Shown piece by piece: positions 47,701 through 58,211 of a stretch of DNA of 64,000 nt. The notes below the pieces were generated by a model. It was not told the origin of the DNA. It ran no database searches and worked only from the letters and a program-made list of their open reading frames with translations. The stretch is from Craterostigma plantagineum (lineage: Eukaryota > Streptophyta > Magnoliopsida > Lamiales > Linderniaceae): contig JAPQWV010000656.1 of assembly GCA_027422505.1 (NCBI GenBank), forward strand, positions 124,001-188,000, in the 5' to 3' direction. How positions within the stretch are numbered: position 1 is the first letter of the stretch; each line of letters opens with the position of its first letter. A program made the position numbers and the translations under genes.

Positions 47701-47990
47701 CTACTTATATGATACTATTATCAACATCTTACTTCATAGTCAAGATATTCGATTTATTGGAAGTTATTGTTTATGTTTTATGTTATCATGTGTTTTATGT
47801 ACTGTATTTTGAAGCTCTCAGATCTTATTTTCACAAGGATCAACGTGTTTCCAATAACTAAAAACGTTGTACGAAAAAAGATACTACAAGTAGCCTACGC
47901 ATGGTACTGCACTGGCATACGCTATGGTACCATGAACAACTATATATTGGTACTACAAATATCTTGATACTGTACTACAACGGTCTGATG
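44740..47990. repeat. Higher-order tandem array, 730-bp unit, with phased TGGTAC motifs
   Basis: A landmark TTCGACGCCGTCCGAATT occurs at 44905, 45635, 46365 and 47567: two intervals of exactly 730 bp and one of 1202 bp that includes a 439-bp hAT MITE plus duplication. Each unit has a non-repetitive half (TTGGTCCTTGACTATG... to ATAATCTACGCA) and a half made of subrepeats such as AAAACGTGGTACGG, CATGGTACTACACTAGC, ATTGGTACTACAA. In it TGGTAC recurs mostly every 23 bp. No long frame is conserved between units. The left edge abuts Helitron copy B; the right edge fades into the GRF-like exon region. Confidence 0.9.
46811..47249. mobile_element. hAT-type MITE (439 bp) inside the tandem array
   Basis: The termini TAGAGCTGTCAAACGGGCC and TAGAGCTGTCAAAACGGGCC (reverse complement of the right end) are flanked by TTGGTACT and TTGGTTCT, an 8-bp duplication with one mismatch. 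The arms are GGCGGG-rich and the middle AT-rich. The target is a TTGGTACT motif of the array. Confidence 0.9.
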
Positions 47991-48071
47991 CTACAAAGAG
48001 TTCAACACATTACATAACAAGGTTTGTATTACAAAGAACAAGAGTGAAGTACACCAATCCCTACCATATGA

Positions 48072-48441
48072 CTACTTGAAAATTATCACAGTAATTACTA
48101 TGACAATGACTACAAAGATGTACTTTTGCACTTTTTCATTGGTTTCGAGCACCCCAATTCTTTTCGCCAAGTCGTCACATATATCTATTAGGTCGCCAAT
48201 ATGCCCTGTGTTGAGAGATCTTTTTGATTGCACATCTTTACTATCAGACGTATCATCTTCAATGTGACTATCTACTGAATTCAACCAACTACAAAAATCA
48301 CAATTTCCATTTCTACAATTACAGAATAATTTACCTTTTGTGGATTTCATAGCACCGACAACTCGAATCGCAGCCACCTGACCACATTTACACGTCTGAT
48401 TTTTGTATCTTAAGTCCTTGATAGAACTCTTTGAATTAGAA
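48072..48441 (-). CDS. GRF-like zinc-finger protein exon with C-terminal membrane segment
   Basis: The minus strand, from a likely splice acceptor at 48441, reads CKCGQVAAIRVVGAMKSTKG, then KLFCNCRNGNCDFCSWL. The CxCG...C.NC..FCxW spacing resembles the GRF zinc finger, found in small plant proteins and in genes carried by DNA transposons. A Ser/Asp-rich stretch, a predicted coiled segment (DICDDLAKRIGVLETNEKVQ) and a hydrophobic end (YIFVVIVIVITVIIF) follow. About 120 residues are visible. No convincing first exon with ATG was found in 48442-48900, so this may be a partial or transposon-borne gene. The adjoining array and a terminus-like end near 49273 support a transposon context. Confidence 0.5.
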
Positions 48442-49273
48442 CTGGCAAATTAAATACATAACATCACTTAACAAAAAACACAACCGATGATGAAAATGCA
48501 CAACAGGTGAAGACATGCGCTAAAACTTTCGCCACACAAGCTAAAGCTTCAATGTACCCAGAAGCAGACAGGGGGTGCGAAAAATTTAGCCTAGATAATA
48601 TACACAGAACAGACACAAATGATAAAAATTGAAACTACCAGTACCCAGAAGCAACCAAGTCTCGTACCAAAACAGTCACAAATCAATACCTTTGGTTTCA
48701 TCGAAAGCGTGATAGAAGCTAAAAAAACCTAATCTGAAAGATATCAAAATCACACATCGAAAAAACGAAAAATAAAACCCCCATTTAAGCTCTAAACCCC
48801 CAAATTCGAGCGTTAATCAAAGTAATAAACATAGCCCGGCATGGAATCCTTAAAGAAATGCCAAAATCATAGCTTTTCGCCCTACAATAATCTCAAAATT
48901 CAAAAAAAAAAAAAAAACGAAGCTTATAGAAGCTCTCGCTCGTTCCTTATTACGTCTTCAACAATGGTGGAAGCTTGCTCGTGGATGCTTACTCGTTCTG
49001 TCTCGTTGAACAGAAGCGTTGAAAGTAGAAGTTTGCCTATTCCTTCGTGTCTCTCTCGTCCTCTGTAATGCTTGAAAGCTACGATGAAAAGAGTGGGTAT
49101 TGAATTCAATTGGTTATTTTGTAATATTTATGTTTTGCAAGGGTATAATTGTCCATTAGGTAGGTATGTCAGCTAAATGTTTGAAATGAGGAGTTTAGTG
49201 ATAAATATATTGTGAGGGGGGAGTTAGTTGATTGGGAGTTTGGGGTATGGGGATTTATGTGTAAATTTGCCCT
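48442..49273. other. Flank of the GRF-like exon up to a possible transposon end
   Basis: Probably the leader region of the minus-strand GRF-like gene. It ends in GGGGATTTATGTGTAAATTTGCCCT (given in part: ...GTAAATTTGCCCT). With GGGTATAATTGTCC further in, this resembles the inner terminal sequence of the Mutator-like element at 53540-57766. A matching left terminus is not found. Confidence 0.35.
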
Positions 49274-49579
49274 GCGAAAACATTACGAGTAGGTATGAGT
49301 ACGTATCGTTTTCGCAAAGAGATGTCGTGTCAGCGTATACTTAAGTTGAGGAAGCAATATGTGTACATACATGTAATTTGAACTTAGCATAATCATATTT
49401 GGTACATGTATTATATACTTATGTATAGTTGAGCTATACTGATTTTGATTGTGAAACTAACTAGCGACACCGACATATTTTTAGCGACTGACATGATCAA
49501 GACACTACTGTATGGGGATGAGAAATTATCAAAGTCTTCAATATCTATATTCACATCTTGCTCCTCCATTTCTAAATGG

Positions 49580-50384
49580 ACCTCTTCAATCTAGGAACCA
49601 AAGGTAGATATCTTAAGACCTTGAAAGGCACTATTTTCGGGACCCTTGGTCTTGTTTCTCATATCGTGGGTGCAAGCAGATAGGACGTATTTCGCGGTTC
49701 TCATGTTCTTTATAATATAGTATGCAACTATTCACACAAACGTGAATCTTTTTGTAACCAAGTCCAAGCTTCGTCAACTGTTTTTTGGTCTTGTATAGAT
49801 TCTCTGGTAATTTTTCACTTTCGGGGAGCATGCTCTTGATTGTAGATGCAAGTTGATCGTAGCAAGATTCAGGCAAATTATAATCAGACTTGATCTTTAG
49901 CAATTGCGCCATAGCAGACAATTTTGTGTGACGTTTACAACCATCCCATAATGGTTCATCAGCGTCACTTAATAAGTCGAAGAACTTCTGTGCTTCAAGA
50001 TTAGGTGGTTGCTCGTTACATAGCACTTCCGAGTAAACCTCATGGCCCATAGCATCTATAACCATAGTCTTTTAACGAGATGTCGTCTCACTACTTATAA
50101 TAGAAGAAGATCCTATATCCCCTCCTTTTCTCTTAATTTATTCTCCATGTACGTACCATGTACTGTAGCCATCTTTGAACCCATTTCTACAAGGTGGTAG
50201 CGCACTTCTTTCTTGCTTAAGAAAGCTCGATTAGCACAACAAGTGCAAGGACATTTTATCCGACCATCCGGCACAAATTTGGGATGTGCATATGCGAAGT
50301 CTAAAACTCATCAACCCCTTCCACAAAGTCATCCGAGAGGTAACCTTTGTCATTGTTTCGCTCCCACATCCAACTACGATTCAT
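49580..50384 (-). pseudogene. TNP2-like CACTA transposase, N-terminal part, frameshifted
   Basis: Starts MNRSWMWERNNDKGYLSDDF with the transposase-associated domain. After a frame change it continues DFAYAHPKF...IKCPCTCCANRAFL..KEVRYHL, the zinc-binding half of that domain. A second open stretch (50065-49631) gives LWDGCKRHTKLSAMAQLLKI, ESEKLPENLYKTKKQLTKLG, the start of the TNP2 domain. A further frameshift precedes LRYLPLVPRLKR at about 49600. The DDE catalytic part is missing. At least two frameshifts; not functional. Confidence 0.85.
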
Positions 50385-51267
50385 AATTCTACATTCTTAA
50401 GTTGTTACACAAGTCAATGAAAGGCATATTATTAATGAGCAAATTTAGGGATTAACCTAATGCATACTTTTATGATCCAATTCAAGATAATATGCTTCAT
50501 CTTCTTCCATTCCAATTAATAAGCCAAACAAAATCCAACATTATAAAGGAAAAAGAAACATAAATTGCATATTTCACCAATCAGACACACATACAAAATA
50601 CAACAATTCCCCCAAATGAAGACACGTTTCGAAATAGATGATTTTTCTAAAATAAAGGCAGAAATCACAACTCACATATCAACATCGAAGCATGCTTACC
50701 TAAACGATGAAAACAACTTCAATCAACCAATTAGAGATCAATCAACTCTGATGACCTAGAAAATAGATTTATAATTGCGTAGGCTGCTGAAATTGAATGG
50801 AATAAAATGAGCTCGTGATGATTCAAATGTTGATTTGTGATTGGAATAATTACCTTGTCGATTTGATCAACGCCCGAACGGAGCTCAACCTCACATGGCA
50901 GCTCGAGCTCGCTCCTCTGTTTTTTGTCTGTGAGAGTCCGATTAGTGTTTTCAGTGTATGTGTGTTGGTATTGATTTTCAATTGATTAAGTTGCCCTGTG
51001 TCAACGAAAATGAGCACATTTGATTAAGTTGTTTATTTTAATATGAGTTGGACTTCCATATCAACGTTTTGGATTGGGCCCATATGTGGAGAATTGATTT
51101 AAGTTGATTAAGTTGTTAATTTAATAAGAAATTGATATGTTGAGAATTCTTTCCAAGTTATAAAGTGGGCCAGTGCAACGGGCCGTGAAAAATATTTATG
51201 GATTGGGCTTACAATTTCTCAAGTTAAAATGCACAATTTAAGTCCAAAGTTCAATATATTACTTATT

Positions 51268-51660
51268 TAGACACGGATTCAGAAACATAACATTTCCGTT
51301 TTTATTTTCGTATCTAATCCGTGTCTAATTTTATTTGAAATAAAAATAAAAACCGCCAAAGCGTATATGAGTCTCATAATTTAGAAACGGATTCAGAAAT
51401 AGAGCATTTCCGTTTTTATTCTCGTATCTAATCCGTGTCTAAATAAAAGTATTAATTTATTTTGAAAAACTGTGTCAGAATCCGTCTCTATGTTCATAAT
51501 TTAGACACGGATTTAGCAACGGAACATTTCCGTATTTATTTCCGTAGCAAATCCGTGTCTAAATAAAATATTAGTTTATTTTGAACTAAATAATAAAAAT
51601 CCATGTCAGAATCCGTTTCTAATACTCATAATTTAGACACGGAAATTTTTCATGTCCGAT
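51268..51660. repeat. Inverted subterminal repeats of the CACTA element
   Basis: Three units at about 51268-51330, 51381-51442 and 51502-51563, each a TTTAGACACGGATT ... AATCCGTGTCTAA inverted pair of about 62 bp. A half unit lies at about 51638. Spacing is about 115-120 bp. Confidence 0.85.
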
Positions 51661-51679
51661 GCCATGTTTTCTGGTAGTG

Positions 51680-52101
51680 TTTAATTAATAAATGATGTAG
51701 TGGAATATTTATTTACAAAGCACTTTAACCTTCTTCTCAAATTATCTCCCATTAAAGCTATTATTTGAGAGATTGCATGAACATTAAAAATCATGTAAAA
51801 TATAATCTCCGCTAATTTAAAACAAAATCGGATTGCAATAATTTGTTCTTCAAAATCATGTACATATTATTTAACACAAAATCTGGAGAGAGTTTGACCT
51901 TCAAATAAAGTAATTATGTAAATCATCATAATATTATGTTTGACTTTGAAACATGAAAATTTAATTAATTAATTCTTCGTTACGTGAAAGAAATATGGTA
52001 ATTCGGAGAATTAAATAAACCATCTCCCCTCATTGCAACTCTCACGTTTCAACAACAATATACATATTTCTTCAAGTAACTTAATAAAATCAGCATTATT
52101 A
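51680..52101. other. AT-rich flank and possible promoter of the next gene
   Basis: No repeat or gene recognised. It precedes the ATG at 52102. Confidence 0.3.
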
Positions 52102-52567
52102 ATGGCATCTACTAATCAAAACAATGGAGAAAATCCTATGGAGGTTGTATACCATGAAGCACTAATAGATGTTTCTATGGCATCTATTAAGTCGAGCATT
52201 GAAGACAAGAGCGAAGATCCTGTCATCGAAATTGAAGATCCAGAATCCCTCGTGGATGTTCAAATCTATTATGATTTTGAATTAACTCCACTATTGTTTA
52301 ATGTGCGTAAATCTCAATCTTTTTGTTTATTTTTTTCATGCACATGTTTGATCATGCTTTAGTCTGTCATCACATTTGGCTTGGTAATAATTTGGGTAGG
52401 TACGTACGTACGTACACCAATCTATCCGATCAAGATTAGATACAAGACAGGGCGAACCTAATGCATCGAGCAAAAGACCACGTAAGATAGAAGGGAGTAG
52501 TGAAGCTCATTTCAAGCTTCACAAGTTCGCCGGGAACGGCGAACCGTATATGCTGGAGATGTATAAG
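52102..52567 (+). CDS. Unrecognised gene, first two exons (partial model)
   Basis: Exon 1 (52102-52302) starts at ATG: MASTNQNNGENPMEVVYHEA, an acidic protein with EDPVIEIEDPESLVDVQIYYDFEL. A GT-AG intron with a (GTAC)n run at 52399-52415 leads to exon 2 (52451-52567) in phase 0: GEPNASSKRPRKIEGSSEAH, FKLHKFAGNGEPYMLEMYK, followed by a GT donor. The basic KRPRK could be a nuclear signal. I do not recognise the family. The 3' part is unclear: an open stretch at about 52759-52931 (DLERTNNVDSSDERDAIEAM) could be a later exon, but the phases do not join cleanly and a transposon-like GCCTCGGGCC segment intervenes. It could be a young or broken gene. Confidence 0.35.
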
Positions 52568-53530
52568 GTACATATGTAATATCAATATCTAAGCTAATGT
52601 TCTAGTGAGAATTATTTGATATGCTATATAAGAAATAGCGGAAAGGAAGATGTGGTACGAAATTGATCTTATCGTCAGGCCCGTAGCTTCTATGAGGCCA
52701 ACGAGGCGGTCGCCTCGGGCCCAGCTTTGGAAGGTCGCGACGTTCGTTCTATATGCTTGCAGGCCAAAAGATCTTGAACGAACCAACAATGTAGATTCAT
52801 CGGATGAGAGGGACGCCATTGAAGCCATGGCGTCCTTATCAACTGCTAATGATTGGGGACGAACAAAAAAACGGACCGCGTTAACTAATCATAATATGTA
52901 CATATATGTAGACGCACAAACATCAGATTAATAAAGTGTCTCCTTTTTCTTTGCGCAATGAAGAAAGATCGACATTGCAACATAATTGTGGTCGTGTGTC
53001 TGTGTTTTGTCCCTTTTGTTATACAACATTTTAACGTTCAAGAAAAGAATATAGATACCCTTTGCAAATTTTATGCAAAACTTTATTTTACTATATATAG
53101 GCATGCCAAATAATTGGGTTGTTGCCCTATTTGAGTCTGTCATCTGAACAACTGAGCTCAAAAGCGAACAGCTAGTGAGAATCTACACGCACTTGAGGCG
53201 ACGCACGCCTATAAGGTCGATAGGATTTCATTACTAAAAATTTTGAAAACGAAATACAATGTTTAGAATGATTTCTTCACCTCACTTGTCACGTGGAGAT
53301 TTTCCGTCTTGGAGCAAAAATATATATAATCTTCCATCAGAATCACAGAATTTATAAATTGTTTTATTTTAATCCATCGTAAAATCTTAAAGGCTGTTAG
53401 TTTGCATTACACGTAATTACTAGAAATGATGTTGTGTGTTGCCAATTATATCCGAAATTCTCTTCTTCAAATTTTGCAAAGCGCGTCATAATCTCTAACA
53501 AAATAAAACGAAAATATGGAGGGTATACGT
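52568..53530. other. Mostly spacer; possible later exon
   Basis: Apart from the open stretch at about 52759-52931 and the GC-rich transposon-like piece at about 52678-52735, nothing is recognised. Confidence 0.3.
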
Positions 53531-54299
53531 TTAAAAAAAGGGCTAATTAGATATCAGACCCTCTTAAGAAGTTTGAGTTGATTTCAGGCCCCTTTTATAT
53601 TTTGAATAGGGTTAAGGACCCAAATTATATTTATGTTAGGGAAAAGGACCAATTCATACTGTAAAGACATTTGTACCCCTTTTTTTATCTGAAATTACAG
53701 CAAACTTTTTAGACTTAAATCTTAACGTGTTATTAAGTGGTATGAAAACCTATTTTATTGGTATCTATGCAGATTGAACTGTTATTACTAAATCATCTGT
53801 AAATTTTATACGGTATAACCAATTAAGACACAAACTCAGGTCCCAAAATCGATTTCCATACCAAAACCACAAAGTTCGATTTCGCCCCTTTTTTCGAGAA
53901 AACCCGATGCGATTTCGATCGGTTTGCACCCTTAATCGACCAGATTTTCATACCAAAACACTAAAGTTCGATTTCGCCCCTTTTTCAAGAAAACCCGATG
54001 CAATTTCGATCGATTTGCACCCTTAATCGACCAATCTTCGATGGCTCCGAAGAAGACCCATCAATAGCGAAGAAAGTGGCCGGAAGAAGGTTTCTGGGAA
54101 GAAGACAGTTGGTGGGAAGAAGCACGGCGTCGAACGCCGAGGAACTGCCGGAAGAAGGAGAAGATCGACACTGGGAAGAAGAAATCCGATGAATCGAGCG
54201 AACGACGTCCAGTAGGCATAAGAAGTCGATGCCAACCCAAGTTCTTCCTGAAGAATATGGCCGAGATTAAGAAAGGGGCTAGTACTTCGTCCATTTTAT

Positions 54300-56115
54300 C
54301 TCGTACCAGATCACATGTAAATTGTACCACTTAAATATAACTGGGTACCACTTTATACTAAACTCGTATCACATAGTACTTCGTCCATTTTATCTCGTAC
54401 CAGATCACATGTAAATTGTACCACTTAAGTATAACTGGGTGCCACTTTATACTAAACTCGTACCACAAAAATAAGAACGTTCAAGAAGCTTCATGGGCCT
54501 AGTACTTCGTCCATTTTATCTCGTACCAGATCACATGTAAATTGTACCACTTAAATATAACTGGGTACCACTTTATACTAAACTCGTATCACATAGTACC
54601 TCGTCCATTTTATCTCATACCAGATCACATGTAAATAAGAACGTTCAAGAAGCTTCATGTTCCATCAATCCGGATCCATATTTATACCATACCAAAACAC
54701 ATGTAAACTATACCACTTTAGCATACTTTGATACCAATTTATACTACAATCATAACATAAAATTAGAACATTCCAGAAGCTTCATGGACCGTTAGTGAAT
54801 CTTGTCTCCATCTTTATATGATACCACATCACGTGAAAACTATACCACTTCAGCATGATTTGATACCAATTTATACTCCTTTCATACCAAAATATCAAGA
54901 ACATTCCAGAAGCTTCATGATCCGTCAATGAATATGAATCAATATTTGTACCATACCAAAATACATGTAAAACATACCACTTCATCGTAATGTCGTACCA
55001 ATTTATACGCCATTCATAACAGAAAATAAAGAACATTCCAGAAGCTTCATGATCCGTCAATGAATATGGTCTCACCATCTTTATATGATACCACATCATA
55101 TGTAAATTATACCACTTGATAATATTTTGGTAACATTTTATACTATCCTGGTAACAATACATTATGAAATGATACCACATTAAGTCGTACTGATACTAGA
55201 TAATATGTTATTTGTACCATATTAATGGATCGAATTATTTCGTTAAATAAAAGTTATTTTTTTCGGTTGTGGAGGAATAAAAATCATGGAAATATATGAT
55301 TTGATGTATAACCCACGAAGTTCCTTGATTTTGTTACGTTTTATGCAAATATGATATAAGTAGTCAAGTAATGATGTTTTGATCATGTGAATTGTATACC
55401 AATGCAAATCTTAGACAACTATATTTACATCACATTGATATATACCATTATGAATTACAACGAATGTATCCTAAACAACATTATACATCAATCATAGAAC
55501 AAATCTTACGACAATAAACCTTTAATCGTAACCCCGAAACAGTTTACCCTAAGATCCGACACTCTATACCAAAAAACTGGAAACCCTAGCGCGTAAACCG
55601 CAATCTGTAACACATAAAGTGTTTCTGGTACCACATTATTACATGAATATATACTACATAAAAGTTTCTGATTAAACAGTACCACTACCTCCCCAAATGG
55701 TACCACTACCTCCCCAAATCGTACCACTTACTCCCCAAATGGTACCAGTTCCTCCCCAAATGATAACAGATCCTCGCCAAATCATACCACTTCCTACCCA
55801 AGGGGTACCACAACCTGCCGAAATGAAGAATATTCCACAACCTTCCAAATGACATATACTCTGAAAATAAATGATATCCATTCTCATTCGCACCCTGCCA
55901 AATGACATATATTCTCTGAAAATAAAGAACATTCCAGAAGCTTCATGATCCGTCAATGAATATGGATCAACATTTGTACCATACCAAGACACATGTAAAA
56001 CATACCACTTCATCGCAATGTCGTACCAATTTATACGCCATTCATAACAGAAAATAAAGAACATTCCAGAAGCTTCATGATCCGTCAATGAATATGGTCT
56101 CACCATCTTTATATG
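54300..56115. repeat. 132-bp tandem units and a 1-kb duplication inside the Mutator-like element
   Basis: The landmark ATTCCAGAAGCTTCATG occurs at about 54769, 54904, 55035, 55929 and 56061, with a TTCAAGAAGCTTCATG variant at about 54481 and 54644; neighbouring intervals are 131-135 bp. Sequence at about 54940-55400 recurs at about 55960-56420. Between landmarks GTACCAGATCACATGTAAATT, GTACCACTT..., GTACCACTTTAT... follow at exactly 21-bp steps (first motif given only to show phase; see 54304-54366). Confidence 0.85.
54782..55180 (-). other. Repeat-derived open frame with Trp-Tyr heptads
   Basis: A 132-codon open frame on the minus strand. Because TGGTAY recurs every 21 bp in frame, the product has WY every seven residues (WYDITMK WYVLHVF WYGTNID). 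A 44-residue unit repeats with SLTDHEASGMF as landmark. A related 178-codon frame lies at 55672-56208. No known family; it may be an accident of the 132-bp (3 x 44) unit. No promoter or signal was identified. Confidence 0.3.
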
Positions 56116-56208
56116 ATACCACATCACATGTAAGTTATACCACTTGTAAATATTCTGGTAACCATTTATACTATCCTGGTAACAATACATTACGAAACGA
56201 TACCACAT
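55672..56208 (-). other. Second repeat-derived open frame, 178 codons
   Basis: Shares the WYHIKM, SLTDHEASGMF and KWYVLHV blocks with 54782-55180. It then runs into a Gly/Ile/Trp-rich tail (GTIWG, GSGTIWGG repeats) from a different TACCA subarray. Same caveat: it may be a by-product of repeat length divisible by three. Confidence 0.25.
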
Positions 56209-57798
56209 TAAGTCGTACTGATACTAGATAATATGTTATCTGTACCATATTAATGGTTCGAATAATTTCGTAAATAAAAGTTGCTTTTCTCGGTTGTAGA
56301 AGAATAAAAATCATGGAAATATTTTATTTGATGTATTAAACCACCAAGTTCCTTGATTTTGTTAGCAAATAAGATGCAACTAGTCAAGTAATGAGGTTTT
56401 GATCATGTAAATATACAGAAATGCGTAAACAGTAATCTGTAACACATCTTACATTTCTGGTACCATATTATTACATGAATATATACTACATAAAAGTTTC
56501 CACCCAAAATAATACTAAGATTCAGCTTTCCCGCCCCAAATAATACTAAGATTCAGCTTTCCCGCCAAAACAGCGTGACTTGCTATACCAGTTTACGCCT
56601 CTACTATACCACTTTACTCTGTTTTAGTATCACATCTTATAAAACTAATACCAAATCAGAATAAGTAATAGTTATCGTCGCTATACCACTTTACGCCTCT
56701 ATTATACCACTTGACGCTATTTTTGTACTACATCTTATAAAACTGATACCAGATGAGAATGAGTAATATCTCGTACCAGTTCGCATAACGCTTCTTATCG
56801 TCCCCATACCACTTTACGCATAAATCGTACCTCTTTATGCTATTTCGGTACCACATATCGTAAAATCTATACCAGATGATAATAAGTAATATCTCGTACG
56901 AGATCGATGATATACCACTTTACGCCTACTATATACCAATTTATGCTTTTCTGGTACCGCATCTTATAAAACTGATACCAGATGAGAATGAGTAATATCT
57001 CGAATACCGGTTCGAGTAACGCTTCTTATCGTTGATATACCACTTTATGCCTCTAATTACCACCTTACGTTGTTTTAGTACCTCATCATATAAAATTATT
57101 AACAAAGTAGAATAACTATTATCTCGTACCAGTTCGAGTAACGATTCTTATCATAACCATACCACGTTACGCATATACTGTACTAGTTATTGTGGTTTTC
57201 ATACCACTTTAAGACTTTTTCATACCACATAACGAACACTTGTTTTAAACGATTTTTTTCTGCCGATTTCACTTTCAGTTCCTTAATCTTCAGTGACGAA
57301 AGATTGAGTCACCTCTATGGCGCCACTTAATTTTCAAGCTATGGGTCTCTCCAATTTATGCATATTAGCTTTAATTTCGACCAAAAACATGCTCGATTTA
57401 TCTTAGTTGCGAAATAAATTTCTAGAAATTATTCCTCACAAATCTTAAATCTGAAGACGTAAATATCATTGACATCATCGAGTGCACATCAGACTTGATT
57501 TTGTGCCCAGTATGGTCGAAAGTTTACGGCAAATCGATCGTTCAAAGAGTTTTTTCGATTGATAACACTTGAATAACATATTGTAACACAATGTAGCGAT
57601 ATCATACCTCTTTATATTAGACCAACAAAGGGCATTTTTGTCACTTCAGAGATTGTATCCTTTACGTTGAATATAATTTAATGTGGGTCCTTAAACCTAT
57701 ACTTTATGGGAGGAGGGCCTGAACTCGACTCCAAAGTTTCGATGGGGCCTGAAATAGAAAGCCCCCTTAAAAAAACAATCATGCAATCATTAAAGATA

Positions 57799-57827
57799 CT
57801 AGATGTAGCCCCGTGCGATGCACGGGG
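57799..57827 (-). mobile_element. Helitron 3' terminus
   Basis: On the minus strand a perfect 8-bp stem (CCCCGTGC/GCACGGGG, loop 3 nt, 57809-57827) is followed by six bases and CTAG, then T. This is the canonical Helitron 3' end. The body would extend rightward (minus-strand upstream) for an unknown distance; no Rep or helicase sequence is seen in 57.8-60.4 kb, so it is non-autonomous or fragmentary. Confidence 0.75.
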
Positions 57828-58211
57828 ACTATTTTGTCTAAAATTTAAATACAATTTTTTAAAGTTAAATGGTTTAATCCATTTCTTTCATATAAATTAA
57901 TCATTTCATTCGTAATTTTAGCAAAAGAAAGTAGTTTAATGGCTGAAATTTAAATACCGCGCGACATAACTTTGTCAAATATTGCACAGTGTTTTGCTTG
58001 AAATTAAAATTTTCGTTTTATTTATATTTTTTATCAACATGTCGTTACGTCCAATTTTGGACAATTTTTTTTTTTTTTTTTTCATGCAGTACTTGTTGTA
58101 TTCCCCCTCCCTTACGCGAACCCAAATAGAGGAGACGGCCAGTGGAAACAACTCTCTTTCTTATTGAAAAAAAATCTTCCTTTTGGATTAATTGTTTTCT
58201 TTCGGGTTTTT

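Larger units (their letters stand above)
49430..51679 (-). mobile_element. Truncated CACTA element, 5' end at right
   Basis: The right terminus ...TTTTCTGGTAGTG is the inverse of CACTACCAGAAAA, a typical CACTA end. The adjoining 51.27-51.66 kb has inverted subterminal repeats built on TTTAGACACGGATT. A TNP2-type transposase fragment on the minus strand (49580-50384) fits a 5' end at 51679. No left terminus or subterminal repeats are seen, so the element is cut near 49430-49580; the left coordinate is approximate. Confidence 0.75.
53540..57766. mobile_element. Mutator-like TIR element (4.2 kb) made of GTACCA repeats
   Basis: Both flanks carry TTAAAAAAA (53531-53539 and 57767-57775), a 9-bp duplication as expected for Mutator-like elements, though low in complexity. 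The ends are long imperfect inverted repeats (about 170 bp). Left: GGGCTAATTAGATATCAGACCC, TTCAGGCCCC, GGTTAAGGACCCA. The reverse complement of the right gives GGGGGCTTTCTATTTCAGGC (first 20), TTCAGGCCCT, GGTTTAAGGACCCA and then AAATGCCCTTTG. Inside: a twice-repeated leader of about 85 bp (53858-54027), a Lys/Arg-codon-rich block (54030-54260), then arrays of TACCA motifs with 21-bp spacing and 132-bp higher units. No transposase. Positions 1-735 are the right part of a second copy. Confidence 0.75.

Noticed and set aside
44740..47990. CRISPR-like array
   Set aside because: Plant nuclear context; repeats and 'spacers' are both repeated every 730 bp, and there are no cas genes.
54030..54260. 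Lysine-codon-rich block starting ATGGCTCCGAAGAAG, resembling a histone H2B N terminus
   Set aside because: Stops after eight codons; only composition (AAGAAG runs) is shared and no histone-fold sequence follows. Left as part of the Mutator-like element.
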